DNA from: Pseudomonadota bacterium | GTDB lineage: Bacteria > Pseudomonadota > Gammaproteobacteria > Burkholderiales > Burkholderiaceae_C | Direction of reading: 5' to 3' | Length of the DNA: 64,000 nt | Assembly (NCBI GenBank): GCA_021819435.1 | Contig: JAKARB010000007.1 | Span: 1 to 64,000 of the forward strand | Shown here: piece by piece, positions 45,747 to 54,518 of the stretch | Layout: every line of letters starts with the position of its first letter | Position numbering within the stretch: position 1 is the first letter of the stretch | Made by a program: the position numbers and the translations under genes | Notes under the pieces: generated by a model | What the model was told of the DNA's origin: nothing | What the model saw: only the letters and a program-made list of their open reading frames with translations | Databases searched by the model: none

Positions 45747-47738
45747 TCAAGCCTGGACGATGTCGCTTTCCTCGAACGCACGCGTCGGGGCCCACACCCC
45801 GCCCAGGTAGCCCTGGGCACCGGCCTGTTCCCGCAGCCAGCCGAGCAATTGCACGTGGTTCATGGCCTGGGCGAAGAAGTCGCCTTGCATCATCGGGCAG
45901 CCGGCTTGCTTGAGCCAGGTCGCCTGCTCGAGCGAGGTCACACCCTGCGCCACGATCTTGACTTCCAGCCGCTGCGCCAGGCCGATCATCAGCTCCAGCA
46001 GCGCGGGGTTGAAGCCCGGCTGGCCGATGGCGCGCACGAACATCGGGTCGATCTTGATCTTGTCGGCATGGAGGTCGATGAGGCGTGACAGCGACGATTG
46101 CCCCGCACCGAAGCCATCGATGGCGATGCGGAAACGCATCTCCTGCAACTGCCGAAGCGTGGCGTTTTCCTTGCTGACCTGGCCGACCATGGTCGTGCCT
46201 TCGGTGACTTCGAACTCCAGGTCGGCGGCGGTGAGGCCATGGCGTTGCAAGGTCTCCTTCAGGTCTTCCACCATGGCCTTGTCGGCCAACTGGCGCATCG
46301 ACACATCCAGGCTCACGTAGGGCAGCACCAGGCCTTCCTTGCGCAGGTTGACGAGGTCTTCGCAGACCAGGCCCACGAGGTGTTTGCCCAGCGGCACGAT
46401 CAGCCCGCTCTGCTCGGCGATGGGCATGAACTCCTCAGGCAGCATCAAGCCGCGCACGGGGTGGCGCCAACGCACCATGGCTTCCACGCCCCGGATCTGG
46501 TCGTTGGTGTCGAACTGCGGCTGGTAAACCAGGAAGAACTGGCGCGCGTCGATGGCCTGCTTGAGCTCACCCTGGATCTGCGCGCGGCTGCGAGCGGCGT
46601 CTTCCATGGACTCGTGATAGAAAACCAGTCGGCCCCGGCCGGCGCGCTTGGCCTCGTACATGGCCAGGTCGGCGCGGTGCAGCATCTCGCCGACGGTGAG
46701 CGTGCCGCGCTTGAGCATGTGCGCGCCGATGCTTAGGCCCACCCATTCCTTCACGTCGTCGATGGGGATGGGCTTGGAGACCTGCTCGATGAGCACACGG
46801 CAGATGGTTTCGATGTTGCCACGCGAGGAGACGTCGGTGATGAGCGCGGCGAACTCGTCGCCACCCAGGCGGCCGATCAGCACGCCCCCACCGAGGGTGT
46901 AGCGCAGGCGCTGGGAGACGGTGCGCAGCACGGTGTCGCCGGCGATGTGGCCGTAGGTGTCGTTGATGAGCTTGAAGCGGTCGAGGTCGAAGTACAGCAG
47001 GCAGCCGTCGACTTCGAGGGCGCTGAGGTTCTCGGATTCGTTGTGGCGCTTGAGCGCGGCCTCGAAGGCCACGCGGTTGAGCAGGCCGGTGAGCGCATCC
47101 CGCTCGCCTGATTTCGGGGCGGCGGTGCCGGCTTCACCCGGGGGGACGGCTGTGGCGGCCTGCGCGGCTTGGGCCGCCGAGGTGGACGGTGCACGCGAGG
47201 TGCGAACCCTGGCAAACGCCCACAGCACCCCGGCCATCAGCAGCAGGCAGGCCACGGACTGTTCGGCGGCAGCCAGCCAGGTTCCGCTCAGCGCATAAGT
47301 CACGCGGATGGTGTCCTCGGGCCGCGAAAGCGAAGGCACGCTGGTGCACAGGGCCGTCAGGCTGAAGCCGGGAACGCAGGGCGTGGCTTCGTCGCGCACG
47401 AACAAGGTCTCGCACTGGCCCGCGCTCGTGGCCGGGCAATAGGTCACGGCTTGCGCAGCAACCTGAGGCTCCACGGCCGCTTCCACAGCCGCTTGTGTGG
47501 CGGGCGTCACGCCTTGTGCCGCGTCCACCAAGTTGACCGCAGCCGCTCCCACCGCCCGGGACTGCCGCTGCGCATCGAGCCAGCGCAGGCCGGTCAGCAG
47601 CAGACAAAACGCCACGGTCAGCACAACCGTCACGCGTGAGGCTCGCAGCCAGCTGCGTTTGACGGCCGGATCCAGCAAGGCCGGCGCCGCCGGCGTGGGT
47701 TGCTCGACTGAGGTGGTGGGGTTCGATTCAGAAGCCAT
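45747..47738 (-). CDS. GGDEF protein with a degenerate EAL domain, membrane-anchored
   Basis: 663 residues from ATG at 47738. A membrane helix (about 35-52), a periplasmic segment with several Cys (about 60-155) and a second helix (about 158-175) precede a GGDEF domain with intact GGDEF at 292-296. The EAL domain is altered at key places: EAM in place of EAL (419-421), VSLDVS in place of the Asn-containing motif, DGFGAG (541-546) in place of DDFGTG, and VAQGV with Gln598 in place of the catalytic Glu of VAEGV. It is probably a diguanylate cyclase or a c-di-GMP-binding effector, not a phosphodiesterase. No RxxD inhibitory site is seen. It ends at a clear terminator. Confidence 0.9.
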   Translation of the reverse strand: MASESNPTTSVEQPTPAAPALLDPAVKRSWLRASRVTVVLTVAFCLLLTGLRWLDAQRQSRAVGAAAVNLVDAAQGVTPATQAAVEAAVEPQVAAQAVTYCPATSAGQCETLFVRDEATPCVPGFSLTALCTSVPSLSRPEDTIRVTYALSGTWLAAAEQSVACLLLMAGVLWAFARVRTSRAPSTSAAQAAQAATAVPPGEAGTAAPKSGERDALTGLLNRVAFEAALKRHNESENLSALEVDGCLLYFDLDRFKLINDTYGHIAGDTVLRTVSQRLRYTLGGGVLIGRLGGDEFAALITDVSSRGNIETICRVLIEQVSKPIPIDDVKEWVGLSIGAHMLKRGTLTVGEMLHRADLAMYEAKRAGRGRLVFYHESMEDAARSRAQIQGELKQAIDARQFFLVYQPQFDTNDQIRGVEAMVRWRHPVRGLMLPEEFMPIAEQSGLIVPLGKHLVGLVCEDLVNLRKEGLVLPYVSLDVSMRQLADKAMVEDLKETLQRHGLTAADLEFEVTEGTTMVGQVSKENATLRQLQEMRFRIAIDGFGAGQSSLSRLIDLHADKIKIDPMFVRAIGQPGFNPALLELMIGLAQRLEVKIVAQGVTSLEQATWLKQAGCPMMQGDFFAQAMNHVQLLGWLREQAGAQGYLGGVWAPTRAFEESDIVQA

Positions 47739-47807
47739 GGGTGGATATCGGCCGCCCAGGTTTGCAAGTTGAGCACGGGATGGCCCGGGGTGGTACAAAT
47801 CCCGCCC

Positions 47808-48131
47808 ATGCCCGCACCCACCCTCGTCTTCCTCTGCTTCGACGCCAGCTCCGACACCGATGGCGTGCACACCTTCGACGCCCTGGCCTCGACCTCGCGC
47901 GAACGCCACGCGGCGGTCATGGCCGAGGTGGACGAAGTGCTGGCCTGGGCGGCACGGCGCTTCCCCGATGGCCCGGGCGACCTCGACGAGGGCGCGAGCT
48001 GGGGCCAGGACCTGCAGGTCACGCCCGAAGGCGACTGGGTGAGCGTGAGCCTGTCGCTCAGCGGCACAGCGGCCTTCGGCGAGGCGTTTGCCGATGCCTT
48101 CGCTGGCGCGATCGGTCAGGGCGAGGATTGA
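47808..48131 (+). CDS. Conserved hypothetical small protein
   Basis: 107 residues from ATG at 47808, divergent from the GGDEF gene. The sequence MPAPTLVFLCFDASSDTDGV is followed by an amphipathic helix (RERHAAVMAEVDEVLAWAARRFPD) and a strand-rich end (GQDLQVTPEGDWVSVSLSLSGT). It has no signal peptide or membrane span and is rich in acidic residues. I do not recognise the family. TACAAAT ends 7 bases before the ATG, suggesting a short-leader or leaderless transcript. Confidence 0.6.
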   Translation: MPAPTLVFLCFDASSDTDGVHTFDALASTSRERHAAVMAEVDEVLAWAARRFPDGPGDLDEGASWGQDLQVTPEGDWVSVSLSLSGTAAFGEAFADAFAGAIGQGED

Positions 48132-48158
48132 GGCCCGCCCAAGGGAGGCGCCTGCGCT

Positions 48159-49262
48159 TCAGCTCAGCGGGCGCGGCTCATCGGCCAACACCCTCTCAGC
48201 GGCCACCGAGGCCACGGAGGAGGCCAGCATCAGCGGGATCTTCACCGGCTTGCGGTGAGCGGGCAGCACACTCTCGCGGGCGCGCAACTGGCCGCAGCCC
48301 CCGTCGACATCCTGCCCGGCCGAGTGGCGCAGCTTGGCGAGCACGCCACGGCGGTGCAGCCAGCGTGCCATCTCGGCGGCGCGCTCCCAGCTCGGGCGTT
48401 TGAAATCCAGCGACTCGACCTCGTTGTAGGGGATGAAGTTCATCAGCGCGTACTTGCCTTTGAGCAGGCGCTCGATGCCTTCGAGTTCGTCGTCGCCATC
48501 GTTGATGCCCTCCAGCAGCGTCCACTGGTACTGGATGGGGTAGCCGGTGGCGCGGGCGTATCGCTCACCCGCTTCCACCAGCTCTTCGGGCGACATGGGC
48601 GTGGCGCGCGGCAGCAATTCGCGTCGCAGCGCAGCCTTGCTTGAATGCAGCGACAGCGCCAGCGCGGGCTTGACGCGGCCTTGCAGCAGGCGCTCGAACA
48701 CGCGCGGGTCGCCCACGGTCGAGAACACCAGGTTCTTGTGGCCGATGTTGCCGACCGTGCCCAGCAGCTCGATGGCTTCGAGCACGTTGTCGAGGTTGTG
48801 CGAGGGCTCGCCCATGCCCATGAAGACCACCTTCTTGACCGCGCGGCGCGTGCGCGCCAAGGCCACCTGGGCGACGATCTCGGCGCTGCCCAACTGGCGC
48901 AGCAGGCCGTCCTTGCCCGTCATGCAGAACACGCAGCCGACCGCGCACCCCACCTGCGAAGACACGCACAGCCCATCGCGCGGCAGCAGCACGCTTTCAC
49001 ACGTCTGGCCATCGTGCAGGCCCACCAGCAGGCGCTCGGAGCCGTCCGCGCCCGGGTGAGCCGAGCGCAGCGTGGCCAGCCCCATGACCTCGGCCATCAG
49101 CGCGTCGAGCCCCTCGCGCACGGGCTGGGGCAGGAAGTCCTCGGGGCGGCGCTTGCCGCTGTCTTGCGGCAGGGCCTGGGCCCACAGGCGCAGCACGCGC
49201 TGTTCGTGGACGGGTTTGGCGCCGAGCGCGCGCAGGCGCTGACGGATGTGTTCGATGCGCAT
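48159..49262 (-). CDS. Radical SAM RlmN/Cfr-family RNA methyltransferase (paralogue)
   Basis: 367 residues from ATG at 49262. The radical SAM motif CxxxCxxC is Cys106-Cys110-Cys113 in VGCAVGCVFCMTG. The central GEPSHN motif (MGMGEPSHNLDNV) and FSTVGDPRVFERLL, ALSLHSSKAALRRELLPRA, YQWTLLEGIND and the C-terminal DVDGGCGQLRAR with the methyl-carrying Cys are all RlmN/Cfr-type, so it should make 2- or 8-methyladenosine in 23S rRNA or tRNA. The N-terminal accessory region (RIEHIRQRLRALGAKPVHEQRVLRLWAQ) differs from classical RlmN, so this is likely a second paralogue found in Burkholderiales. It is divergent from an MFS gene. Confidence 0.88.
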   Translation of the reverse strand: MRIEHIRQRLRALGAKPVHEQRVLRLWAQALPQDSGKRRPEDFLPQPVREGLDALMAEVMGLATLRSAHPGADGSERLLVGLHDGQTCESVLLPRDGLCVSSQVGCAVGCVFCMTGKDGLLRQLGSAEIVAQVALARTRRAVKKVVFMGMGEPSHNLDNVLEAIELLGTVGNIGHKNLVFSTVGDPRVFERLLQGRVKPALALSLHSSKAALRRELLPRATPMSPEELVEAGERYARATGYPIQYQWTLLEGINDGDDELEGIERLLKGKYALMNFIPYNEVESLDFKRPSWERAAEMARWLHRRGVLAKLRHSAGQDVDGGCGQLRARESVLPAHRKPVKIPLMLASSVASVAAERVLADEPRPLS

Positions 49263-49343
49263 GAGGAAAAAAGACGGTGCAGGCGCAAGTGTAGTCAGGC
49301 CGCTCGCGGCGGACGGGTGCGCACCGGCGTACAGTCTTCGCCC

Positions 49344-50612
49344 ATGACCGCCACGACCCTGCCCACCCCAGCCCCAAATGCCCCCGATGCCCGCCAGGAC
49401 GCCACCACCATCGGCCTGATCGGCCTGGCCCACGGCACCTCGCACTTCCACCACATGCTGCTGCCGCCGCTGTTCCCGCTGTTCATCCGGGACTTCGGGC
49501 TGAGCTATGCCGAGTTGGGCCTGCTGGTCACGCTGTTCTTCGTGATCTCGGGCGTGGGGCAGGCGCTGGCGGGCTTCGTGGTCGACCGCTTTGGTGCACG
49601 GCCGGTGCTGTTCGGCGGCCTGGCCTGCTTCGTGGGCGCGGGCCTGAGCGCGTCATTGGCCACTGGCTATGGCGGGCTGATGGTGGCAGCGGCGCTGGCG
49701 GGCTTGGGCAACTCGCCCTTCCACCCGGTCGATTTCACCATCCTGAACAAACGGGTGTCGATGGCGCGCATCGGGCACGCGTTCTCGATCCACGGCATCA
49801 GCGGCAACCTGGGTTGGGCGGCGGCGCCGGTCTTCCTGATCGGGCTGAGCTCGGCGACGGGCAGTTGGCGCATCGCCTGCGCCTGCGCCGCGCTGGTGTC
49901 GCTGTCGGTGATCGCGTTGCTGTGGTGGCAGCGCGAGGCCATCGACGATCACCACGCAGCGCACCGGCAGGCCGCCGCGCAGGCGCAGCAAGCAGGCGCC
50001 GTGAGCGAACACCCGATGGCGTTTTTGAAGCTGCCGTCGGTGTGGTTGTGCTTCTCGTTTTTCTTTTTCACGACCGCCGCGCTGAGCGCCATCCAGAGCT
50101 TCGCCAGCCCGGCCCTGCAGCAGCTCGCCGGCCTGCCCGCCTCGATCACGGCCTTCGTGGTGACGGGCTACATGCTGTGTGGCGCGGCGGGCATGGTCAT
50201 CGGCGGCTTCCTGGTGCAGCGCGCCGAGCGGCTGGAGCGCCTGATCGCTGCGGCGATGACGCTGGCTTCGGCCCTGCTGGTGCTAGCCACCACCGGTTGG
50301 CTGCCTCCGCTGCTGTGCGCGGCGAGCGTGGCACTCGCCGGCTTCGGCACCGGCCTGGCCGGGCCTTCGCGCGACATGCTGATCAAGCGCGCCGCGCCGC
50401 CTGGCGCCACGGGCCGGGTCTACGGCACGGTGTATTCGGGGCTGGACGTGGGCTTCGCGCTGGCCGCGCCGGTGTTCGGCTGGATGATGGACCACGGGCA
50501 CCCGGCCGGTGTGTTCGCGGGGGCCGCGATGGTGCTGATGCTGGGGGTGCTGGCAGCTTCGGCCGTGGGTGGCCGCGTGCACCGGCAGGCGGTGGCAGCT
50601 TCGACTGCTTGA
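49344..50612 (+). CDS. MFS transporter (fosmidomycin-resistance-like)
   Basis: 422 residues from ATG at 49344; the frame is open for a long way upstream but antisense to the methyltransferase gene. Twelve membrane helices are predicted, with the first after GLIGLAHGTSHFHHMLLPPLFPLF. The typical MFS loop 2-3 motif appears as GFVVDRFGARPVLFGG, and GNSPFHPVDFTILN and GTGLAGPSRDMLIKRAAP occur in the two halves. The HGTSHFHHMLLP and PFHP segments resemble Fsr-type efflux carriers. It could export a drug or metabolite. TACAGT at 49330-49335 lies 8 bases before the ATG, again a near-leaderless arrangement. Confidence 0.87.
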   Translation: MTATTLPTPAPNAPDARQDATTIGLIGLAHGTSHFHHMLLPPLFPLFIRDFGLSYAELGLLVTLFFVISGVGQALAGFVVDRFGARPVLFGGLACFVGAGLSASLATGYGGLMVAAALAGLGNSPFHPVDFTILNKRVSMARIGHAFSIHGISGNLGWAAAPVFLIGLSSATGSWRIACACAALVSLSVIALLWWQREAIDDHHAAHRQAAAQAQQAGAVSEHPMAFLKLPSVWLCFSFFFFTTAALSAIQSFASPALQQLAGLPASITAFVVTGYMLCGAAGMVIGGFLVQRAERLERLIAAAMTLASALLVLATTGWLPPLLCAASVALAGFGTGLAGPSRDMLIKRAAPPGATGRVYGTVYSGLDVGFALAAPVFGWMMDHGHPAGVFAGAAMVLMLGVLAASAVGGRVHRQAVAASTA

Positions 50613-50689
50613 TTCGGATCAGGACTTCGCCCAGGGCCTTTGCTCGATGCGTTGAACGAGAGGGCAGCAACCGCGCGCGAACAAACAGC

Positions 50690-50724
50690 AAAAATGAAAA
50701 AAGGCCCGCCATCCGGCGAGCCTT
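50690..50724 (-). terminator. Terminator of the barstar-like gene
   Basis: On the minus strand the hairpin AAGGCTCGCC-GGAT-GGCGGGCCTT (with one mismatch) is followed by TTTTCATTTTT. It lies between the convergent MFS gene and the barstar-like gene and may also serve the MFS transcript. Confidence 0.75.
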
Positions 50725-50745
50725 CTTCATGGGGCGCGAGACCAA

Positions 50746-51303
50746 TCAGGCTGCGGCCAGCAGGGCGGCGGTGTCGAACACGCTGCTCATCGGGGGCAGG
50801 TTCATGATCATCGGGGCCGGCGCGTTCTTGGAGACCTTGACCGGCTTGACGTTCGGATCGTTCTGGGCGACTTCAGCCTTGTCCCAGTTGCCCGCCGACT
50901 CCTTGCCCGATACGGCGATCGAGTAGAAGACGCGGAAGGGGATCTTGCGCTCGCCCCAGAAATCGGCCGCGTCGCGGAAGGCGTCGAGCAGTTGCTCACG
51001 CGTTTCACGGTCAACGTTGCCGCCGGGGATCAGCTCCAGCACGACGACGAAACCGGGTTGCGGCCCCGACTTGTGCACCATGTCCGTGATGCAGTCGTAG
51101 AGGGCGTCCAGGTTCTTGCCGAAGTGGTCGGGGAACAGGAAGTCACGCGCGATGATGTCCAGCACGTCCTGCTTGTCCCGGGCGCCGCCCAGGTTGGTAT
51201 ACAGGAAGTGATGGCCTGCGGCGTTGGCAGCCTGTTGCAAGTCTTCCGGGCGGTAGGCGCGGATGGATTGAACGATGTTGGGTCGAACGGATTGCAACAA
51301 CAT
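50746..51303 (-). CDS. Barstar-family RNase inhibitor
   Basis: 185 residues from ATG at 51303. The barstar core is seen in HHFLYTNLGGARDKQDVLDIIARDFLFPDHFGKNLDALYDCITDM, with the GGARDK and PDHFGKNLDALYDC signatures. The C-terminal part (PGFVVVLELIPGGN, then ERKIPFRVFYSIAVSG) is typical of the longer Burkholderiales version. It is cytoplasmic and would neutralise the RNase coded just upstream, before export. Gene order is RNase then inhibitor on the minus strand, 107 bases apart. Confidence 0.9.
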   Translation of the reverse strand: MLLQSVRPNIVQSIRAYRPEDLQQAANAAGHHFLYTNLGGARDKQDVLDIIARDFLFPDHFGKNLDALYDCITDMVHKSGPQPGFVVVLELIPGGNVDRETREQLLDAFRDAADFWGERKIPFRVFYSIAVSGKESAGNWDKAEVAQNDPNVKPVKVSKNAPAPMIMNLPPMSSVFDTAALLAAA

Positions 51304-51410
51304 GATCGCTTGGGGCCCATGGTGCACCGAGGGGTCGGCGTCCGGGCGGGCTGTTGAGGGTCAGAGAAAGAGCGGTGGGCTTCGGGGCGGGTCAGGCCCT
51401 TCGGCGGGGG

Positions 51411-51890
51411 TCAGCGGCGGGGATCGATCTGCTGGAAGCTTGCATAGTGATCCCGCGTGTAGAAACAAGTTTCAGGTTGTCGAACTTCTTTACCTCCGCA
51501 GACGATGCGTCGTGCACCACGATCGCGTTCGCCGGGCGTTGGCACGGTGTATTCACGATAGAAGCCGCGCGGCCGACGTGGCAGCAAACGTTCCCGGTTA
51601 CCGAAAACAGACCCGTCCTTGGTGTGGCGGAACGGGACCCCTTCGTGGATGCGCCGGTGAACATCTTGTGCCTGCACGGGCAGTTCGCTCAAGGCGATGA
51701 CCTGGATTCGCCGCGCCTGTTCTGTTTCGGCTCCACCTTGGCGACCGTACGAGTTGTACGGCGGATTCGCCTGGGTGAAGGCCTCGACCGGAGGCGCCGC
51801 CAGCACGGCCAGCGATGTCGCCAGGACCAGCGTGACGTTGCGAAAGAGTGTTCGGGTCAACGGGTGAACGAACCGGTGTGTTGTCAGCAC
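51411..51890 (-). CDS. Secreted guanyl-specific RNase (barnase/RNase Sa type)
   Basis: 159 residues. A Sec signal (NVTLVLATSLAVLAAPPVEA) precedes a microbial RNase N1/T1-type domain: ALSELPVQAQDVHRRIHEG, FGNRERLLPRRPRGFYREYTVPTPG (with the catalytic-type Glu113), GARRIVCGG (Arg) and FYTRDHYASF (His148). Cys131 and Cys142 can form a disulfide. It cleaves RNA after guanosine, probably outside the cell or in the periplasm. It forms a pair with the barstar-family gene, a toxin-antidote arrangement widespread in Burkholderiales. Confidence 0.9.
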   Translation of the reverse strand: MLTTHRFVHPLTRTLFRNVTLVLATSLAVLAAPPVEAFTQANPPYNSYGRQGGAETEQARRIQVIALSELPVQAQDVHRRIHEGVPFRHTKDGSVFGNRERLLPRRPRGFYREYTVPTPGERDRGARRIVCGGKEVRQPETCFYTRDHYASFQQIDPRR

Positions 51891-51952
51891 TTCATCAGCA
51901 CTTCAGCTCTTCGTTAAAGGCGATATGGTAGAGAAAGAGCCCAAAAAGCTCA

Positions 51953-51988
51953 AGGCCCCAGCCCCGGGGAAAGCGGGAACTGGGGCCT
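51953..51988 (-). terminator. Terminator of maeB
   Basis: AGGCCCCAG (51953-51961) pairs with CTGGGGCCT (51980-51988). On the minus strand it is followed by TGAGCTTTTT. It lies 85 bases after the maeB stop and ahead of the RNase gene promoter. Confidence 0.7.
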
Positions 51989-52072
51989 AGCCGGGCTGTT
52001 TGACAAGCGCGCCTGACCTGTGTCAGGGCGCTCGGCCAACAGCTTGCGCAAGAGGCTGACGCGGGGCTCTGC

Positions 52073-54367
52073 TCAGCGCAGGGCGTTGGCGTCGGCCACG
52101 GTCATGGCCGTCATGTTGACGATGCGGCGCACGGTAGCCGAAGGCGTCAGGATGCACACCGGCTTGGCCGCGCCCAGCAGCACGGGACCCAAGGCAATGT
52201 TGTTGCCCGCAGCCACCTTCAGCAGGTTGTACGAGATGTTGGCGGCGTCGATGTTCGGGCAGACCAGCAGGTTGGCTTCGCCGGTGAGGGTGCTGCGCGG
52301 CATCATCTGCTGGCGGTAGGCGGCATCCAGGGCGGTGTCGCCGTGCATTTCGCCGTCGATCTCCAGCCAAGGGGCGCGCTGCTGGATCAGCGCCAGCGCC
52401 TCGCGCATCTTCACGGCGGAGGGCTGGTTGCTCGAGCCGAAGTTCGAATGCGAGAGCAGCGCGGCTTTGGGGCGCTGGCCGAACCGCATCATCTCCTCGG
52501 CGGCCATGATGGTGATCTCGGCGAGCTGCTCGGCCGTGGGGTCGTGGTTGATGTGGGTGTCGAGGATGTTGACGGTGCGGCCAGGCAGGATCAGGCCGGT
52601 CATGGCGGCGTAGGTCTTGACGCCCTGGCGCTTGCCGATGACCTGGTCGATGTAGTGCAGGTGCAGGGCGGTGTTGCCCCAGGTACCGCAGATCAGGCCG
52701 TCGGCGTCGCCCTTGTGCACGAGCATGGCGCCGATCAGGGTGAGGCGGCGGCGCATCTCGATCTTGGCCATCTGCTCGGTCACGCCCTTGCGTTCGGTCA
52801 GGCGGTGGTAGGCCTGCCAGTAGTCGCGGTAGCGCGGGTCGTTCTCGGTGCTGACCAGGTCGATGTCGACGCCGGGCTTGAGGCGCAGGCCGAAGCGCTC
52901 GATGCGTTGCTCGATGACGCCGGAGCGGCCGATCAGGATCGGGCGGGCGATGCCCTCGTCGACCAGGATCTGGGCGGCGCGCAGCACGCCTTCGTTTTCA
53001 CCTTCGGCGTAGGCGATGCGCTTGTTCTTGGCGCGCTTGGCCACGCTGAAGATCGGCTTCATGGTCTGGCCGGAGGCGTAGACGAAGCTCTGCAGGCGTT
53101 CGGTGTAGGCGACGTAGTCGGTGACCGGGCGGGTGGCGACGCCCGAGAGCACGGCGGCCTGGGCCACGGCCGGCGCGATCTTGATCATCAGGCGCGGATC
53201 GAAGGGCTTGGGGATCAGGTACTCGGGCCCGAAGCTCAGGTTGGCGCCCACGTAGGCGGCGGCCACGACGTCGCTTTGCTCGGCCTGCGCCAGCTCGGCG
53301 ATGGCGTGCACGGCCGCGATCTCCATCTCGTCGGTGATGGTGGTGGCGCCCGAGTCAAGCGCCCCACGGAAGATGTAGGGGAAGCACAGGACGTTGTTGA
53401 CCTGGTTGGGGTAGTCGGTGCGGCCGGTGGCCATGACGGCGTCGTCGCGCACGGCCTTGACCTCTTCGGGCAGGATCTCGGGCGTGGGGTTGGCCAGGGC
53501 GAAGATGATGGGCTTGGCGGCCATCTTGGCGACCATCTCGGGCTTGAGCACGCCGCCGGCCGAGAGGCCCAGGAAGATGTCGGCGCCTTCGATGGCCTCG
53601 GACAGCTTGCGCTGCTCGGTCTTCTGGGCGAACTGGGCCTTGTCGGGGTCCATCAGCTCGACGCGGCCTTCGTAGACGAGGCCGGCCAGGTCGGTGACCC
53701 AGATGTTTTCGCGCGGCACGCCGAGCTTGACGAGCAGTTGCAGGCAGGCCAGGGCCGCCGCGCCGGCGCCGGAGGTCACCAGCTTGACTTCCTTGATGTC
53801 CTTGCCGACGACCTTCAGACCATTCATCAGCGCCGCGCCGACCACGATGGCGGTGCCGTGCTGGTCATCGTGGAAGACGGGGATGTTCATGCGCTCGCGC
53901 AGCTTGCGCTCGACGTAGAAACAGTCGGGGGCCTTGATGTCTTCCAGGTTGATGCCGCCGAAGGTGGGCTCCAGGCTGGCGATGATCTCGACGAGCTTGT
54001 CCGGGTCTTTTTCGTTGATCTCGATGTCGAAGACGTCGATGTCGGAGAACTTCTTGAAGAGGACGGCCTTGCCTTCCATCACGGGCTTGGCGGCCAGCGG
54101 GCCGATGTCGCCCAGGCCGAGCACCGCCGTGCCGTTGGTGATGACGGCCACGAGGTTGCCCCGGCTGGTGTACTTGAAGGCGTTGGCCGGGTTCTCGACG
54201 ATTTCCTCGCAGGGGGCGGCCACGCCGGGCGAGTAGGCCAGGGCCAGGTCGCGCTGGTTGGTGAGCTGCTTGGTGGCGCTGATGGCCAGTTTGCCGGGCG
54301 TCGGGTACTCGTGGTACTCGAGGGCGGCTTTCTTGAGCTCGGCGCGTTTTTCTTCAGGGGTGGTCAT
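52073..54367 (-). CDS. maeB: NADP-dependent malic enzyme fused to phosphotransacetylase-like domain
   Basis: 764 residues. It oxidatively decarboxylates malate to pyruvate, producing NADPH. The N-terminal malic-enzyme half shows [73 protein letters not shown] and the nucleotide site [16 protein letters not shown]. After about residue 430 a phosphate acetyl/butyryltransferase-like domain follows ([50 protein letters not shown]), with no obvious catalytic role and known as a regulatory part in MaeB. It is the normal fused length. Confidence 0.96.
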   Translation of the reverse strand: MTTPEEKRAELKKAALEYHEYPTPGKLAISATKQLTNQRDLALAYSPGVAAPCEEIVENPANAFKYTSRGNLVAVITNGTAVLGLGDIGPLAAKPVMEGKAVLFKKFSDIDVFDIEINEKDPDKLVEIIASLEPTFGGINLEDIKAPDCFYVERKLRERMNIPVFHDDQHGTAIVVGAALMNGLKVVGKDIKEVKLVTSGAGAAALACLQLLVKLGVPRENIWVTDLAGLVYEGRVELMDPDKAQFAQKTEQRKLSEAIEGADIFLGLSAGGVLKPEMVAKMAAKPIIFALANPTPEILPEEVKAVRDDAVMATGRTDYPNQVNNVLCFPYIFRGALDSGATTITDEMEIAAVHAIAELAQAEQSDVVAAAYVGANLSFGPEYLIPKPFDPRLMIKIAPAVAQAAVLSGVATRPVTDYVAYTERLQSFVYASGQTMKPIFSVAKRAKNKRIAYAEGENEGVLRAAQILVDEGIARPILIGRSGVIEQRIERFGLRLKPGVDIDLVSTENDPRYRDYWQAYHRLTERKGVTEQMAKIEMRRRLTLIGAMLVHKGDADGLICGTWGNTALHLHYIDQVIGKRQGVKTYAAMTGLILPGRTVNILDTHINHDPTAEQLAEITIMAAEEMMRFGQRPKAALLSHSNFGSSNQPSAVKMREALALIQQRAPWLEIDGEMHGDTALDAAYRQQMMPRSTLTGEANLLVCPNIDAANISYNLLKVAAGNNIALGPVLLGAAKPVCILTPSATVRRIVNMTAMTVADANALR

Positions 54368-54467
54368 GTTCTGCGGCCTTCAAGGACTGGCTGAGGGGTC
54401 GGGTTGACCGGTCGGGCCAGGGCGGCGCCTGGGCGCCAAGGTGACCATTCTAGGAAGCTTCGAGAGG

Positions 54468-54481
54468 TCCGCACGTGCGGA
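54468..54481. repeat. 14-base perfect palindrome upstream of maeB
   Basis: TCCGCACGTGCGGA lies between maeB (start 54367) and the stop of the giant ORF. It could be an operator or the core of a terminator hairpin; there is no T-run. Confidence 0.5.
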
Positions 54482-54518
54482 TGTCCGCAACAGCCGGGCC
54501 CGGTGGCGAAGGCGCATC

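Noticed and set aside
52343-54394. 683-codon plus-strand open frame over maeB
   Set aside because: The sequence is a shadow of maeB, rich in Asp/Val/Gly/His runs typical of antisense reading, with no recognisable domain.
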